Assembly (NCBI GenBank): GCA_022825855.1
Contig: JAJDWB010000005.1
Coordinates: 1 to 48,637, forward strand
DNA from: Dehalococcoidia bacterium
GTDB lineage: Bacteria > Chloroflexota > Dehalococcoidia > Bin125
Direction: 5' to 3'
Length of the DNA stretch: 48,637 bases
Shown piece by piece: positions 25,014 through 32,702 of the stretch; position 1 is the first letter of the stretch, and every line of letters begins with the position of its first letter. Under the pieces are notes generated by a model. That model saw nothing but the letters and a program-made list of their open reading frames with translations. It ran no database searches and was not told the DNA's origin. Made by a program: the position numbers and the translations under genes.

Positions 25014-25540
25014 TGTCCTCCGGAACGGGCAAGACGGTCGTGCTGGTGCTCTACGACTCGCAGGGCCTGGTCGCCGACCTGGCCGGCTCGATCATCGAGG
25101 GCGCGGCATCGGTCGAGGGCATCGAGGTCTGGGATCGCCCGCTCGACACCGCCGACAAGGACGAGCTGGTCAAGTGCGACGCGCTGATCCTGGGCAGCCC
25201 CAACTGGACCGGCATCACCGGCCGGCTCAAGCACTGGTGGGACTACACCGGCGATCTGTGGGAGACCGGCGAGCTCGCCGACAAACCCGCCGCTGCATTC
25301 AGCGCCGGCTGGAGTCCGTCGGGCGGACTCGAAGCCACGCTGCTCCAGCTCGTCCACCTGCTCATCGGTCACGGCATGCTGATCGTCGGCCTGCCTTGGA
25401 CCTCGACCATGAATCACTCGGGCAGCTACTACGGCGCCACGGCCGTGCGCAAGGTCACCGATCTGGATCGCGAGCAGGCGCGCACGCTTGGCCAGCGGGT
25501 GTCGGAGTATGCGCTGAAGCTCGGTAGATTAACGACTTGA
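25013..25540 (+). CDS. flavodoxin-like/NADPH-dependent FMN reductase family protein
   Basis: A 175-residue flavodoxin-fold protein. YDSQGLVADLAGSIIEGA is the phosphate-binding loop and first helix, ALILGSPNWTGITGRLKHWWD the second FMN loop, and AFSAGWSPSGGLEATLLQLVHLL the third, much as in WrbA-type quinone reductases. It is coupled to the pterin gene by TGATG and to the J-domain gene by the same arrangement. It probably carries electrons or reduces quinones. Confidence 0.8.
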   Translation: MSSGTGKTVVLVLYDSQGLVADLAGSIIEGAASVEGIEVWDRPLDTADKDELVKCDALILGSPNWTGITGRLKHWWDYTGDLWETGELADKPAAAFSAGWSPSGGLEATLLQLVHLLIGHGMLIVGLPWTSTMNHSGSYYGATAVRKVTDLDREQARTLGQRVSEYALKLGRLTT

Positions 25541-26013
25541 TGGCAGATTTCTACGACCCGTACGAGTTGCTCGGCCTGACTCCCGCCGCCGGCGAGGAGG
25601 AGATTCGCCGCGCCTTCCGGCGCAAGGCGAAGACGGTGCACCCCGATGTCTCCGACGCGCCCGATGCGGCCGAACGGTTCCGGCAACTCAAGGACGCGCA
25701 CGACCTGTTGATCGAGCGGCTGCAGCATCCGTTCGCTGCGCCGCCGGAGGCGGGCGAGGACCTCTATCGGCCGTCCCGCGATGTGAGCGACAACGACCGC
25801 GAGCAGATCATCAACGGCTTCCGCCGCCGCCGCGAGGCCGAGGCCCGGCGAAGGTCGCGGCGGCGTTCGGCGGTCCAGAGCCAGGCCCGGCGCTCGCAAC
25901 GCCGCAACGACGCCTTCCAGGAAGAGATGGCCCGCCGGCGGGCGGCGTTCGAGTCCAGGCAGCGCGACGATCTGCAGGATCAGCAGCGCCGGGCGTCCAA
26001 CTCCGGCGGCTAG
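25540..26013 (+). CDS. J-domain protein with Arg-rich tail
   Basis: A 157-residue protein. The J domain fills residues 5-65 with HPD at 34-36 (TVHPDVSD), the motif that stimulates DnaK ATPase. No Gly/Phe region or zinc-finger follows. Instead there is a long, highly charged helix rich in Arg (RRRREAEARRRSRRRSAVQ), which could bind RNA or form a coiled coil. ATG 25540 overlaps the preceding stop. Confidence 0.85.
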   Translation: MADFYDPYELLGLTPAAGEEEIRRAFRRKAKTVHPDVSDAPDAAERFRQLKDAHDLLIERLQHPFAAPPEAGEDLYRPSRDVSDNDREQIINGFRRRREAEARRRSRRRSAVQSQARRSQRRNDAFQEEMARRRAAFESRQRDDLQDQQRRASNSGG

Positions 26014-26071
26014 ACTTCCACGCGATGGCCACTCAGGACTGACGGCATTGGCGGATGGCAAGGAACCACAC

Positions 26072-26956
26072 ATGACCGACTACGAAAACGTGCTGGTCGA
26101 GATTGACGGGCCGGTGGCGACGATCACGCTCAACCGGCCGGAGAAGCTGAACGCGATTTCGGGCGGACTGCGCGACGACCTCGAGGCGGCGCTGCGCGAG
26201 CTGAATCCCGGCGACGATGTGCGCGTCATCCGTCTCAAGGGCGCGGGCCGCGCCTTCTGCGCCGGTTACGACCTGACGCCGGGCGGAGGCGCGATGACCT
26301 GGCGTCCGAATCAGCGTCGCGGCGATCAGGCCTGGGAACTGGGCGAGTCGCGGATCGCGCTGGACCGCGAGAACCTGCGCGTCTCGGTCGACCGCTGGAT
26401 GTGGATGTGGGGCTACCGCAAGCCGATCGTCGCCCAGGTGCACGGTTGGTGCCTGGCCGGCGGCGGCGAGATGATTGGCGCGTGCGACATCGTCTTTGCA
26501 TCGGAGACGGCGCGCTTCGGACACCCGGCAGGGCGAGCGATCGGCATCCCGCCGACGCTGGGTCTGTGGCCGGCCAAGATCGGCATGCTCAAAACCAAGG
26601 AGTTGCTGTTCAGCGGCGACACGGTCGACGGGATCGAGGCCGAGCGGATCGGCATGATCAACCGCGCCTATCCCGAGGAGCAGTTGGACGAGGAAACGAT
26701 GGCCTGGTGCCAGCGGATCGCCAACGTGCCGCTGGACGGACTGACCGTGCACAAGCACTCGACCAACCGCTGGTTCGAGCTGATGGGTCTGCGCACGGCC
26801 GCCTCGGAGGGCGCCGACTTCGACGCCATCTGGCACGAGGCGCCGAGCATCGAGGAGTTCACCACAATCGGCCGAGAGAAGGGCCTCAAGGTCGCGCTCG
26901 AATGGCGCGACGATCCCTTCGGCGACGGCCGCGGCGCCATCCGCCGGCGGACGTAA
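26072..26956 (+). CDS. enoyl-CoA hydratase/isomerase family protein, second
   Basis: A 294-residue crotonase-fold protein. ITLNRPEKLNAIS, KGAGRAFCAGYDLTPG and AQVHGWCLAGGGEMIGACDIVFAS are the CoA and oxyanion segments. In the position of the usual catalytic Glu pair it has GRAIGIPPTLGLWPAKIG, so the chemistry may differ from simple hydration. The region from 75 to 115 is enlarged (WRPNQRRGDQAWELGESR). The start at ATG 26072 follows AAGGAA; an upstream in-frame TTG at 26048 is less likely. Confidence 0.8.
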   Translation: MTDYENVLVEIDGPVATITLNRPEKLNAISGGLRDDLEAALRELNPGDDVRVIRLKGAGRAFCAGYDLTPGGGAMTWRPNQRRGDQAWELGESRIALDRENLRVSVDRWMWMWGYRKPIVAQVHGWCLAGGGEMIGACDIVFASETARFGHPAGRAIGIPPTLGLWPAKIGMLKTKELLFSGDTVDGIEAERIGMINRAYPEEQLDEETMAWCQRIANVPLDGLTVHKHSTNRWFELMGLRTAASEGADFDAIWHEAPSIEEFTTIGREKGLKVALEWRDDPFGDGRGAIRRRT

Positions 26957-26962
26957 CCGGCG

Positions 26963-27844
26963 ATGCGACCACAACCCACCGCATCAACCGATCTCGTCCG
27001 GGGCTATGCGCTGCGGGTCTGGGAGTGGACTGCGTCGGGCGATCCCGAGCGCACGGCGGTCCTGATTCACGCGACCGGGTTCCACGCTCGCACCTGGGAC
27101 GATGTTGTCCGGCTGCTGCCCGAGGACTGGCGCGTGTTCGCGCTGGACATGCGCGGGCACGGCGCGTCGCAAGCTCCGCCCGATAAGGCCGGAGCCGACT
27201 GGCGCGAGATGGCCGCCGACCTCAACGACTGGCTGGCGCAGCGCGATCTGACCGACGTGGTCGCGGCCGGACACTCAATGGGCGGCTGCGTCTGCACGAT
27301 TGCCGCGGCGACCGGGACGCGGATCGAGTCGCTGGCGCTGATCGACCCGGTGCTGGTCAATCCTCGCGGTCCCCAGCCGCCGGTACCGGCCGACAGTCTC
27401 TCTGTTGCGGCCCGCAAGCGGCGCAAGATCTGGACCGGCCCGCGGGAGATGGCCGACTCGCTCACGGGACGCGGCGCGTTCACGCATTGGCCGCGCGAGG
27501 CCGTCGAGCGCTATGTGCGCTACGGACTCAAGCCGACCGGCACGCTGGGTGAGTGGGAACTGGCCTGCGACCCGGAGGTCGAAGCCTGGTGCTTCGAGTA
27601 CGCGCCGACCGTCGATCCCTGGCCGGACATGGCGCGGGCCTCCCAGCCCACGCTGATCCTGCGCGCCGGCGAGATGCAGGGTCATCCCTCGCCCACCGGT
27701 CAGAGCGCGGTCGAGGTCTTCCCCAACGCCTTCGAGGAAGTGGTCGAGGATTCGGACCACTTCATCCCCATGCGCCGGCCCGACGCGGTGGCCGAGACGA
27801 TGATCACGGTGGCGCGGGACTGCTCAGCAGATACCCGGGACTGA
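26963..27844 (+). CDS. alpha/beta hydrolase
   Basis: A 293-residue alpha/beta hydrolase. The oxyanion region is IHATGFHARTW, the nucleophile elbow AGHSMGG with Ser105, and the catalytic histidine is His266 in EDSDHFIPM. Substrate unknown; it could be a lactone, ester or C-C bond. It starts 6 bp after the hydratase gene. Its last 41 bp overlap the 3' end of the convergent SPL-type radical SAM gene. Confidence 0.85.
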   Translation: MRPQPTASTDLVRGYALRVWEWTASGDPERTAVLIHATGFHARTWDDVVRLLPEDWRVFALDMRGHGASQAPPDKAGADWREMAADLNDWLAQRDLTDVVAAGHSMGGCVCTIAAATGTRIESLALIDPVLVNPRGPQPPVPADSLSVAARKRRKIWTGPREMADSLTGRGAFTHWPREAVERYVRYGLKPTGTLGEWELACDPEVEAWCFEYAPTVDPWPDMARASQPTLILRAGEMQGHPSPTGQSAVEVFPNAFEEVVEDSDHFIPMRRPDAVAETMITVARDCSADTRD

Positions 27845-28625
27845 ACCCGGCCTCGCCCTCACGGACGTTCGGCCCGAGTTCGCGGATCAGCGCCTGTCTC
27901 GTCCGTTCATAGGCTGCGCCGTCCCAGTGCATTCGCCGGGCCAGCTCGCGAGCCGGCTCGCCCGTGCCGCCGCGAAAGCGCCCGGCCGTCGGGCTGAACG
28001 ACTCGACGACGAAGCGCGATGCGCCCGTGCGGCCCACAAGGCGCGCCAGTTCCGCCGGATCCTCAACCGGCAACAGCGGCGTCATCGTGATCGCGACTGG
28101 AATGCCCGCGGCCGCGACGGTCGATGCGGCGCGCAGCCGGTCGGCAATCGGCGGATTGCGCGGTTCGAAGGCTCGGCGCACGGCTTCCGAATCGGTGGTG
28201 ACGCTGAGGTTGACGCAGACCCGGTCGAACCGCTGCAGCAGGTCGATATCGCGGACCACCAACGGACTGCGCGTCTGGACAACCAATCGGGCGCCCTTCT
28301 CGGCCAGGATCGGCAGTAGCGATCGGGTCAGCTCCAGCCGCCGCTCGATCGGCTGATACGGATCGGTGGCGCTGCTCATGTAGATGGTCTTGCCCGCAAG
28401 CGATCGCCGCAGCCGGGACAGCTTGAGCGCCGCGTTGCGCTTGACTCGCACCCAGTCGCCCCACGACGCCTGCCGCTCCGGCGTCGCGAAGAAGGCGGCG
28501 TAACAGTACGAGCAGCCAAACGCACAGCCGACGTAGGGATTGAGCGAATAGTCGTAGTCGCCCAGGTAGCCCGCGCCCGGCGTCAGGATCTGCCCGGCGT
28601 CGTAGCATTCAATCGCGGGCGGCAT
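27804..28625 (-). CDS. SPL-family radical SAM protein (Rv2578c-like)
   Basis: A 273-residue radical SAM protein of the spore photoproduct lyase-like superfamily. The cluster motif is C34-x3-C38-x2-C41 in YVGCAFGCSYCYAAF, and SSATDPYQPIERRLELTR is the second hallmark of this subfamily. Its members in non-spore-formers have no established function; DNA repair is only an inherited name. It is the last gene of the leftward group flavin reductase - DinB-like - radical SAM, with about 20 bp between genes. Confidence 0.85.
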   Translation of the reverse strand: MPPAIECYDAGQILTPGAGYLGDYDYSLNPYVGCAFGCSYCYAAFFATPERQASWGDWVRVKRNAALKLSRLRRSLAGKTIYMSSATDPYQPIERRLELTRSLLPILAEKGARLVVQTRSPLVVRDIDLLQRFDRVCVNLSVTTDSEAVRRAFEPRNPPIADRLRAASTVAAAGIPVAITMTPLLPVEDPAELARLVGRTGASRFVVESFSPTAGRFRGGTGEPARELARRMHWDGAAYERTRQALIRELGPNVREGEAGFSPGYLLSSPAPP

Positions 28626-28647
28626 GACTGCGGGTGTCTCGCTCTCG

Positions 28648-29205
28648 CTAGAGCGTGCGCATCATCTTGGGACCGTTGATGATGTCGTCCGCGTGACCGT
28701 TGTCGTGCGAGGCCCAGGCCTCAAGCAGGGAGAGCGCGTTGCCGGCGAATCCCATCCGCATCAGCACGTGGTCCTCGCTCAGCGCGGCAAAGAGTTTGGT
28801 CGACTTCTCGGAGCCAGCCTGCAACTGCGCCGCCAACTGCGTCACCGGCTGACCGACGTATCGTTCCGTGCCGATCGCGTTGGCCCGATCCAGCTCGGGA
28901 CCGGGAGAAGCCGGATCGGGCGCCCAGTCCTCCAGCGGCGATCCGTTCAGCGCCGCAATCAGCACGTCGTGATAGCGGCGGTCCGACGCGGCCAGGTGGG
29001 CCAACACATCGCGCCGCGACCAGTCGGGCGCCGCCGACTCGCGCAGCCATTGCGTCGAGGGCAGCGTCTCGACCATCTGGATCAGCCGCCGCCGCGCGCG
29101 CAAAGCCCGGGTCAGCGGCACCCACAGCGCGGGCACGTAGTCGTCGGCGGGCAAGGGCGGATCGGTCGCCAGCAGCGGCCGGTCGTCCATGCTCTGCACG
29201 CACAT
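28648..29205 (-). CDS. DinB/MDMPI-like four-helix protein
   Basis: A 185-residue predicted helical bundle. RRRLIQMVETLP, WSRRDVLAHLAASDRRYHDVL and LLEAWASHDNGHADDI give the three-histidine pattern (His near 77, then two near the C-terminus) used for metal binding in DinB and mycothiol-dependent isomerases. Thiol-dependent transfer or detoxification is usual for the family. The start could be ATG 29205 or 29190; I prefer the former because CAGGAC precedes it. Confidence 0.7.
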   Translation of the reverse strand: MCVQSMDDRPLLATDPPLPADDYVPALWVPLTRALRARRRLIQMVETLPSTQWLRESAAPDWSRRDVLAHLAASDRRYHDVLIAALNGSPLEDWAPDPASPGPELDRANAIGTERYVGQPVTQLAAQLQAGSEKSTKLFAALSEDHVLMRMGFAGNALSLLEAWASHDNGHADDIINGPKMMRTL

Positions 29206-29223
29206 GAGCAACGTCCTGAAGAC

Positions 29224-29733
29224 TTACCAGCTCATCGACGGGTCGGGCGGCCCCATCTTGCGGTAGTTGCCGCCGTAGAACAGGATCGGTTCCTCGTCCG
29301 ACAGCTTCTCGAACGCCTTGACCTCGCCCACCACGATCTCGTGGTCGCCGCCGTCGAGCACCGAGTGGATGCTGCAGTCGAAGACCATCGTCGCCTGCGC
29401 CAGTCGCGGCTGGCCGGTCTCGCCGATCACGTGTTCGTGCTCGTCGAACTGGTGCGGCGGCGGCGGACGCTTGCTGCTGGCGAAGTAGTTGGAGGTGTCC
29501 ATCGCCGTGTCGGGCAGGATGTTGACCGTGTAGGCGCCGGTTTCCTTGAGCAGCGGCAACACGCTCGCGCCCTTGTCGACGCAGACCAGCACCAACGGCG
29601 GGTCAAGCGAGAGCGACGAGAACGACTGCGCCGTCATGCCCACGAAATTCGGCTCGGTCCCGGTCGTGATCACCGTGACGCCGCTGGGAAACATGCCCAA
29701 CGCGTTGCGGAACTCTCGGTCGTCGAAGCTCAT
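29224..29733 (-). CDS. flavin reductase-like FMN-binding protein
   Basis: A 169-residue split-barrel flavin reductase. FRNALGMFPSGVTVITTG starts the family and GMTAQSFSSLSLDPPLVLVCVDKGASVLPLLKETGAYTVNIL is the FMN-binding core. Such proteins supply reduced flavin to two-component monooxygenases; no monooxygenase is adjacent. A -10-like TAAACT overlaps the preceding gene's TAA stop, giving a short leader with GAGGGA before the ATG. Confidence 0.88.
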   Translation of the reverse strand: MSFDDREFRNALGMFPSGVTVITTGTEPNFVGMTAQSFSSLSLDPPLVLVCVDKGASVLPLLKETGAYTVNILPDTAMDTSNYFASSKRPPPPHQFDEHEHVIGETGQPRLAQATMVFDCSIHSVLDGGDHEIVVGEVKAFEKLSDEEPILFYGGNYRKMGPPDPSMSW

Positions 29734-29772
29734 GGCAAGTCCCTCTCAGCCTCACGCCTGCGGATCGCCAGT

Positions 29773-30732
29773 TTAACGCAGCGGCAGATCGAGCACGGTC
29801 ATCAGACCGCGACGCGTGTGCGGGATCACCCGAGCCGCGCGCAGCACCGAGGCCGCGGTGGCGTCGTCGCCGAACACGCCGCCCTCGAAGCGCAGCCTCA
29901 GCGGCGGCGTCCCGTCGACCACGATCTCGTCGTACTCCTCATCCACCGACGCGTTCGCCTCGAAGTGCAGCCGGATCGTGTGCCCGTCAAAGGTCGAGCC
30001 TTCCAGCGTCTCCAGCGTGCCCGCAACCAGTTCCTGCCCCGGCACCTCGCACGGAACCATCTCGTGCCGCCAGTCGACAATCTTCCAGCCCAGCGGATAG
30101 GCGAGCAATCTCGCCGATTCCAGCAGTCCCACGTGGCCGAATCCGCCGGCGTCGCGCTTCGCCTCCCAGGCCGCCGCCGAGATGCCCATCCCTACTTTCT
30201 CCTGGAACGGCACCCGCCGCCGCGACGGATCCTGCACCCGCTTGACCGAGATCGACTTGATGCTGTGCGAGATCGAAGACAGCGAGGCAGGCAGCGCGTC
30301 CATCAGGAATCCCGGGTTGACGCCGGTGCCGACCACGGTTCGCTCGGCCCGCCGCGCGAGCACGTCGATACCGGCCGCAATCTCGGGATGACTGGCCTGG
30401 GCGAAGGCCAGCTCCTCGCAGGTCGAGACCACGTGCAGGTCCTGCCGCAGCGCCTCCTCGATCTGCGGCGAGACCTGTTCCAGGTACGAACCCGTGCAAT
30501 GCACGAGGATGCCGCCGTCCGAGCGCGAGTCGACCCGCGCCGCCGCGACCGACTGGCGAATCACGATCTCGGGAGCGCCCTCGACGAAGTCCGAGAGCGG
30601 CTTGCCGACTTTCTCCGGAGCAATCTCGACCGCGCCGACGATCTCCAGGAACGCGTCGTTGAGGGCCGCCTCAACGATGCGCAGACCAATCGGCCCCAGT
30701 CCTTGCACGATGACGGGCAACGGTGCGCTCAC
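29773..30732 (-). CDS. dihydrodipicolinate reductase-like dehydrogenase (2,4-diaminopentanoate dehydrogenase-like)
   Basis: A 319-residue oxidoreductase. The Rossmann motif is VIVQGLGPIGLRIVEAAL near the N-terminus, followed by VGAVEIAPEKVGKPLSDF. VHCTGSYLEQVSPQIEEAL and VVGTGVNPGFLMDALP are the catalytic-domain segments seen in diaminopentanoate dehydrogenase-type proteins. The real substrate is unknown. GTG 30732 is chosen because GGAG lies 6 nt upstream; the ATG at 30774 has none. It diverges from the methyltransferase gene over 103 bp. Confidence 0.7.
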   Translation of the reverse strand: MSAPLPVIVQGLGPIGLRIVEAALNDAFLEIVGAVEIAPEKVGKPLSDFVEGAPEIVIRQSVAAARVDSRSDGGILVHCTGSYLEQVSPQIEEALRQDLHVVSTCEELAFAQASHPEIAAGIDVLARRAERTVVGTGVNPGFLMDALPASLSSISHSIKSISVKRVQDPSRRRVPFQEKVGMGISAAAWEAKRDAGGFGHVGLLESARLLAYPLGWKIVDWRHEMVPCEVPGQELVAGTLETLEGSTFDGHTIRLHFEANASVDEEYDEIVVDGTPPLRLRFEGGVFGDDATAASVLRAARVIPHTRRGLMTVLDLPLR

Positions 30733-30835
30733 GTGAATCTCCCAGCGCTGTTTCGGGATACGGTGAATGTCCATACGCAGGAGCGCAGGGCATCTGGCGG
30801 TCTGCGCATACCGTAGCAACGAAACCGGGACCAAT

Positions 30836-31651
30836 ATGGTCGACTACCCGGATCACAACGCCGAGTCGCTCGCCGCCTGGGACGCCAACGCGGAGTTCTG
30901 GGACCAGGCCCAGGGCGACGAGGGCAACTACTGGCAGCGGGTGCTGGTGTTTCCCAACACGCTCGACCTGCTCCAGCCCTTGCCGCGTTCCGTGCTCGAG
31001 ATCGCCTGCGGCAACGGCAACTTCGCCCGCCAGCTGGCGAGACTCGGCGTCGCCGTCACCGCCAGCGACGGCTCCGAAGCCCAGCTCGAACAGGCCAGGG
31101 AGCGCTCCGCCGGGTTCAAGATCCGCTGGATCCGTCTCGACGCGACCGACCGCAGCGCGCTGGCCGCGCTCTCAGGCGCGTCGGGCGCGCCGTTCGGCGC
31201 CGTCGTCTGCAACATGGCGCTGATGGACATGGCAGAGATCACGCCGCTCTTCGACATGCTCCCGCTCGCCCTCGCCGAGGACGCGCCGTTCGTCTTCTCC
31301 GTCCTGCATCCGGTGTTTCGGCCCGGACCTCAGGTCCACCTGTTCGAGGAGCGCCGTGAGACCGAGGACGGGCAGTTCATCGAGGAGTCGGGCGTCAAGA
31401 TCACCAACTACCTCGACACCGGCGTCAACCACGGCATCGCCGTCAAGGGACAGCCCGCGATCCAGCCCTACTTCGACCGCACCCTGACCGAGCTCTTCAG
31501 CACCGCCTTCGATCGAGGCTGGGTGCTCGACGGCATCCGCGAGCCCTCAATCACCGACGGCGGCGACGGCAACTCCCCCCACCGCCTGAGCTGGGATCAA
31601 CTCCCGCAGATCCCGCCGGTCATGGTCGCGAGATTGCGGCATCGGGGGTGA
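30836..31651 (+). CDS. class I SAM-dependent methyltransferase
   Basis: A 271-residue methyltransferase. Motif I is VLEIACGNGNFARQLA around residue 50, motif II VTASDGSEAQLEQAR and the acidic post-I strand IRWIRLDATD. The C-terminal half has the lid helices of small-molecule methyltransferases. Substrate unknown. ATG 30836 follows GGGACC; in-frame starts farther upstream lie in the promoter region. Confidence 0.82.
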   Translation: MVDYPDHNAESLAAWDANAEFWDQAQGDEGNYWQRVLVFPNTLDLLQPLPRSVLEIACGNGNFARQLARLGVAVTASDGSEAQLEQARERSAGFKIRWIRLDATDRSALAALSGASGAPFGAVVCNMALMDMAEITPLFDMLPLALAEDAPFVFSVLHPVFRPGPQVHLFEERRETEDGQFIEESGVKITNYLDTGVNHGIAVKGQPAIQPYFDRTLTELFSTAFDRGWVLDGIREPSITDGGDGNSPHRLSWDQLPQIPPVMVARLRHRG

Positions 31652-31656
31652 CTCCA

Positions 31657-31968
31657 TCAATCGCGCCGGCCAGGATGCTCGAAGCCCTCGTAGGCCACCG
31701 CACGCGGGGCGATGCGAGTCACGGTGATCTCCCGGTGCCCGGGACCGGGCTGAAACAGGATTCGGTAGCCATCTTCACGAACTCGGTAGACAATCTCGTC
31801 CGTTGTCAGAGTCAGCTGGAGCGAGATTGGTCCGTACGGGTCGCTCTCCAGTTCCAGGAGCAACTGGTTCACCTTGCGTTTTGTGCTAGGGGGTAGAACG
31901 GCACGCTGCGCATGGGCCTCGTCATCCAGACCCACGCGGTAGCGCAACTCCCTACTCGTCCCAGTCAT
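31657..31968 (-). CDS. RelE/ParE-like toxin
   Basis: A 103-residue protein whose last 85 residues fit the RelE fold: helix AQRAVLPPSTKRKVNQLLLELESDPYG, then strands EIVYRVREDGYRILFQ and REITVTRIAPRAVAYEG. These proteins cut mRNA on the ribosome or inhibit gyrase. The ATG at 31968 lies 17 bp inside the end of the upstream gene, an antitoxin-first layout. It ends 5 bp from the convergent methyltransferase. Confidence 0.75.
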   Translation of the reverse strand: MTGTSRELRYRVGLDDEAHAQRAVLPPSTKRKVNQLLLELESDPYGPISLQLTLTTDEIVYRVREDGYRILFQPGPGHREITVTRIAPRAVAYEGFEHPGRRD

Positions 31969-32290
31969 CGAGTTCGTCGAGGTACCAGAGCTTGCCGCCG
32001 TTGCGTTCGTACTCTTTGGACCTGCGCACCATCTCCAAGAGATTTTCTTCGGCCTCAGGCGTGATCTCAGGGTCGTAGCAAATGCCGACACCGGGATCGG
32101 GTTCCCACATTGGCACCCAGGCCCGGCCCTGCTCGTCGATCATCCGACGCGACAGCCGCGACTCGGTCCACTCCCACCAGGGGTGCTTGGCGCAGAACTC
32201 GTCGAACGGCATCCCCTGGCGCTCGCGGATCTCGTCCATCGACGTGACCCGCGGCGGCTGGGGCGTGTCTTGAGTCTTTCTGAGGGCCAT
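31952..32290 (-). CDS. putative antitoxin or partner of the RelE-like toxin
   Basis: A 112-residue acidic, tryptophan-rich protein. It has no DNA-binding fold that I can recognise. Notable parts are KHPWWEWTESRLSRRMIDEQGRAWVPMWEP in the middle and an acidic helix EAEENLLEMVRRSKEYERN before a DELDDWDE ending. An AGGAGG ribosome-binding site lies 5 nt before ATG 32290. Overlap with the toxin argues for a pair, but it is longer than the usual 70-90-residue antitoxin. Confidence 0.55.
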   Translation of the reverse strand: MALRKTQDTPQPPRVTSMDEIRERQGMPFDEFCAKHPWWEWTESRLSRRMIDEQGRAWVPMWEPDPGVGICYDPEITPEAEENLLEMVRRSKEYERNGGKLWYLDELDDWDE

Positions 32291-32352
32291 GTCAGGCCTC
32301 CTGACTCAGTTCAGGGTATCGGCTTCCGCAGAGTCGGAACTGCGTGCTCGGA

Positions 32353-32679
32353 CTAGGGCATCGGCGACCACTCGGTCGGCTGCAGGATCCGGTTCTCGAT
32401 GTGATGCACCAGCGGGCCGTCTTCCTCCGACGCGGCGCGCGCGGCCACCCACTCGGGGTCCGAAGCGAAGTTGCGCCACGCTTCATCGCGCTGACCGGCG
32501 CTCTCGAAGCTGATGATGTACCACAGCTCGTCCGAGCGGCCGCCGACCGAGTTGGTCCAGTAGCCCACATTGTGAATCCCGTGGCGCTCGAACAGCTCCA
32601 TCGTGTGGTCGCGGAAGCGCTTCATCAGCGCGCCCATCTTGCCCGGATGCGCCGTGTAGATGCGTAGCTCGTAGATCAT
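32353..32679 (-). CDS. NIPSNAP-family protein
   Basis: A 108-residue dimeric alpha/beta-barrel protein. MIYELRIYTAHPGKMGALMKRFRDHTMELFERHGIHNVGYW is the family's start and ELWYIISFESAGQRDEAWRNFASDPEWV the second half. NIPSNAP proteins have no settled enzymatic role in bacteria and are frequent in SAR202-like genomes. GAGAGGA lies 6 nt before the ATG. It follows the CocE gene by 23 bp in the same direction. Confidence 0.88.
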   Translation of the reverse strand: MIYELRIYTAHPGKMGALMKRFRDHTMELFERHGIHNVGYWTNSVGGRSDELWYIISFESAGQRDEAWRNFASDPEWVAARAASEEDGPLVHHIENRILQPTEWSPMP

Positions 32680-32702
32680 CGGTCGTTCCTCTCTGTATCC
32701 GT

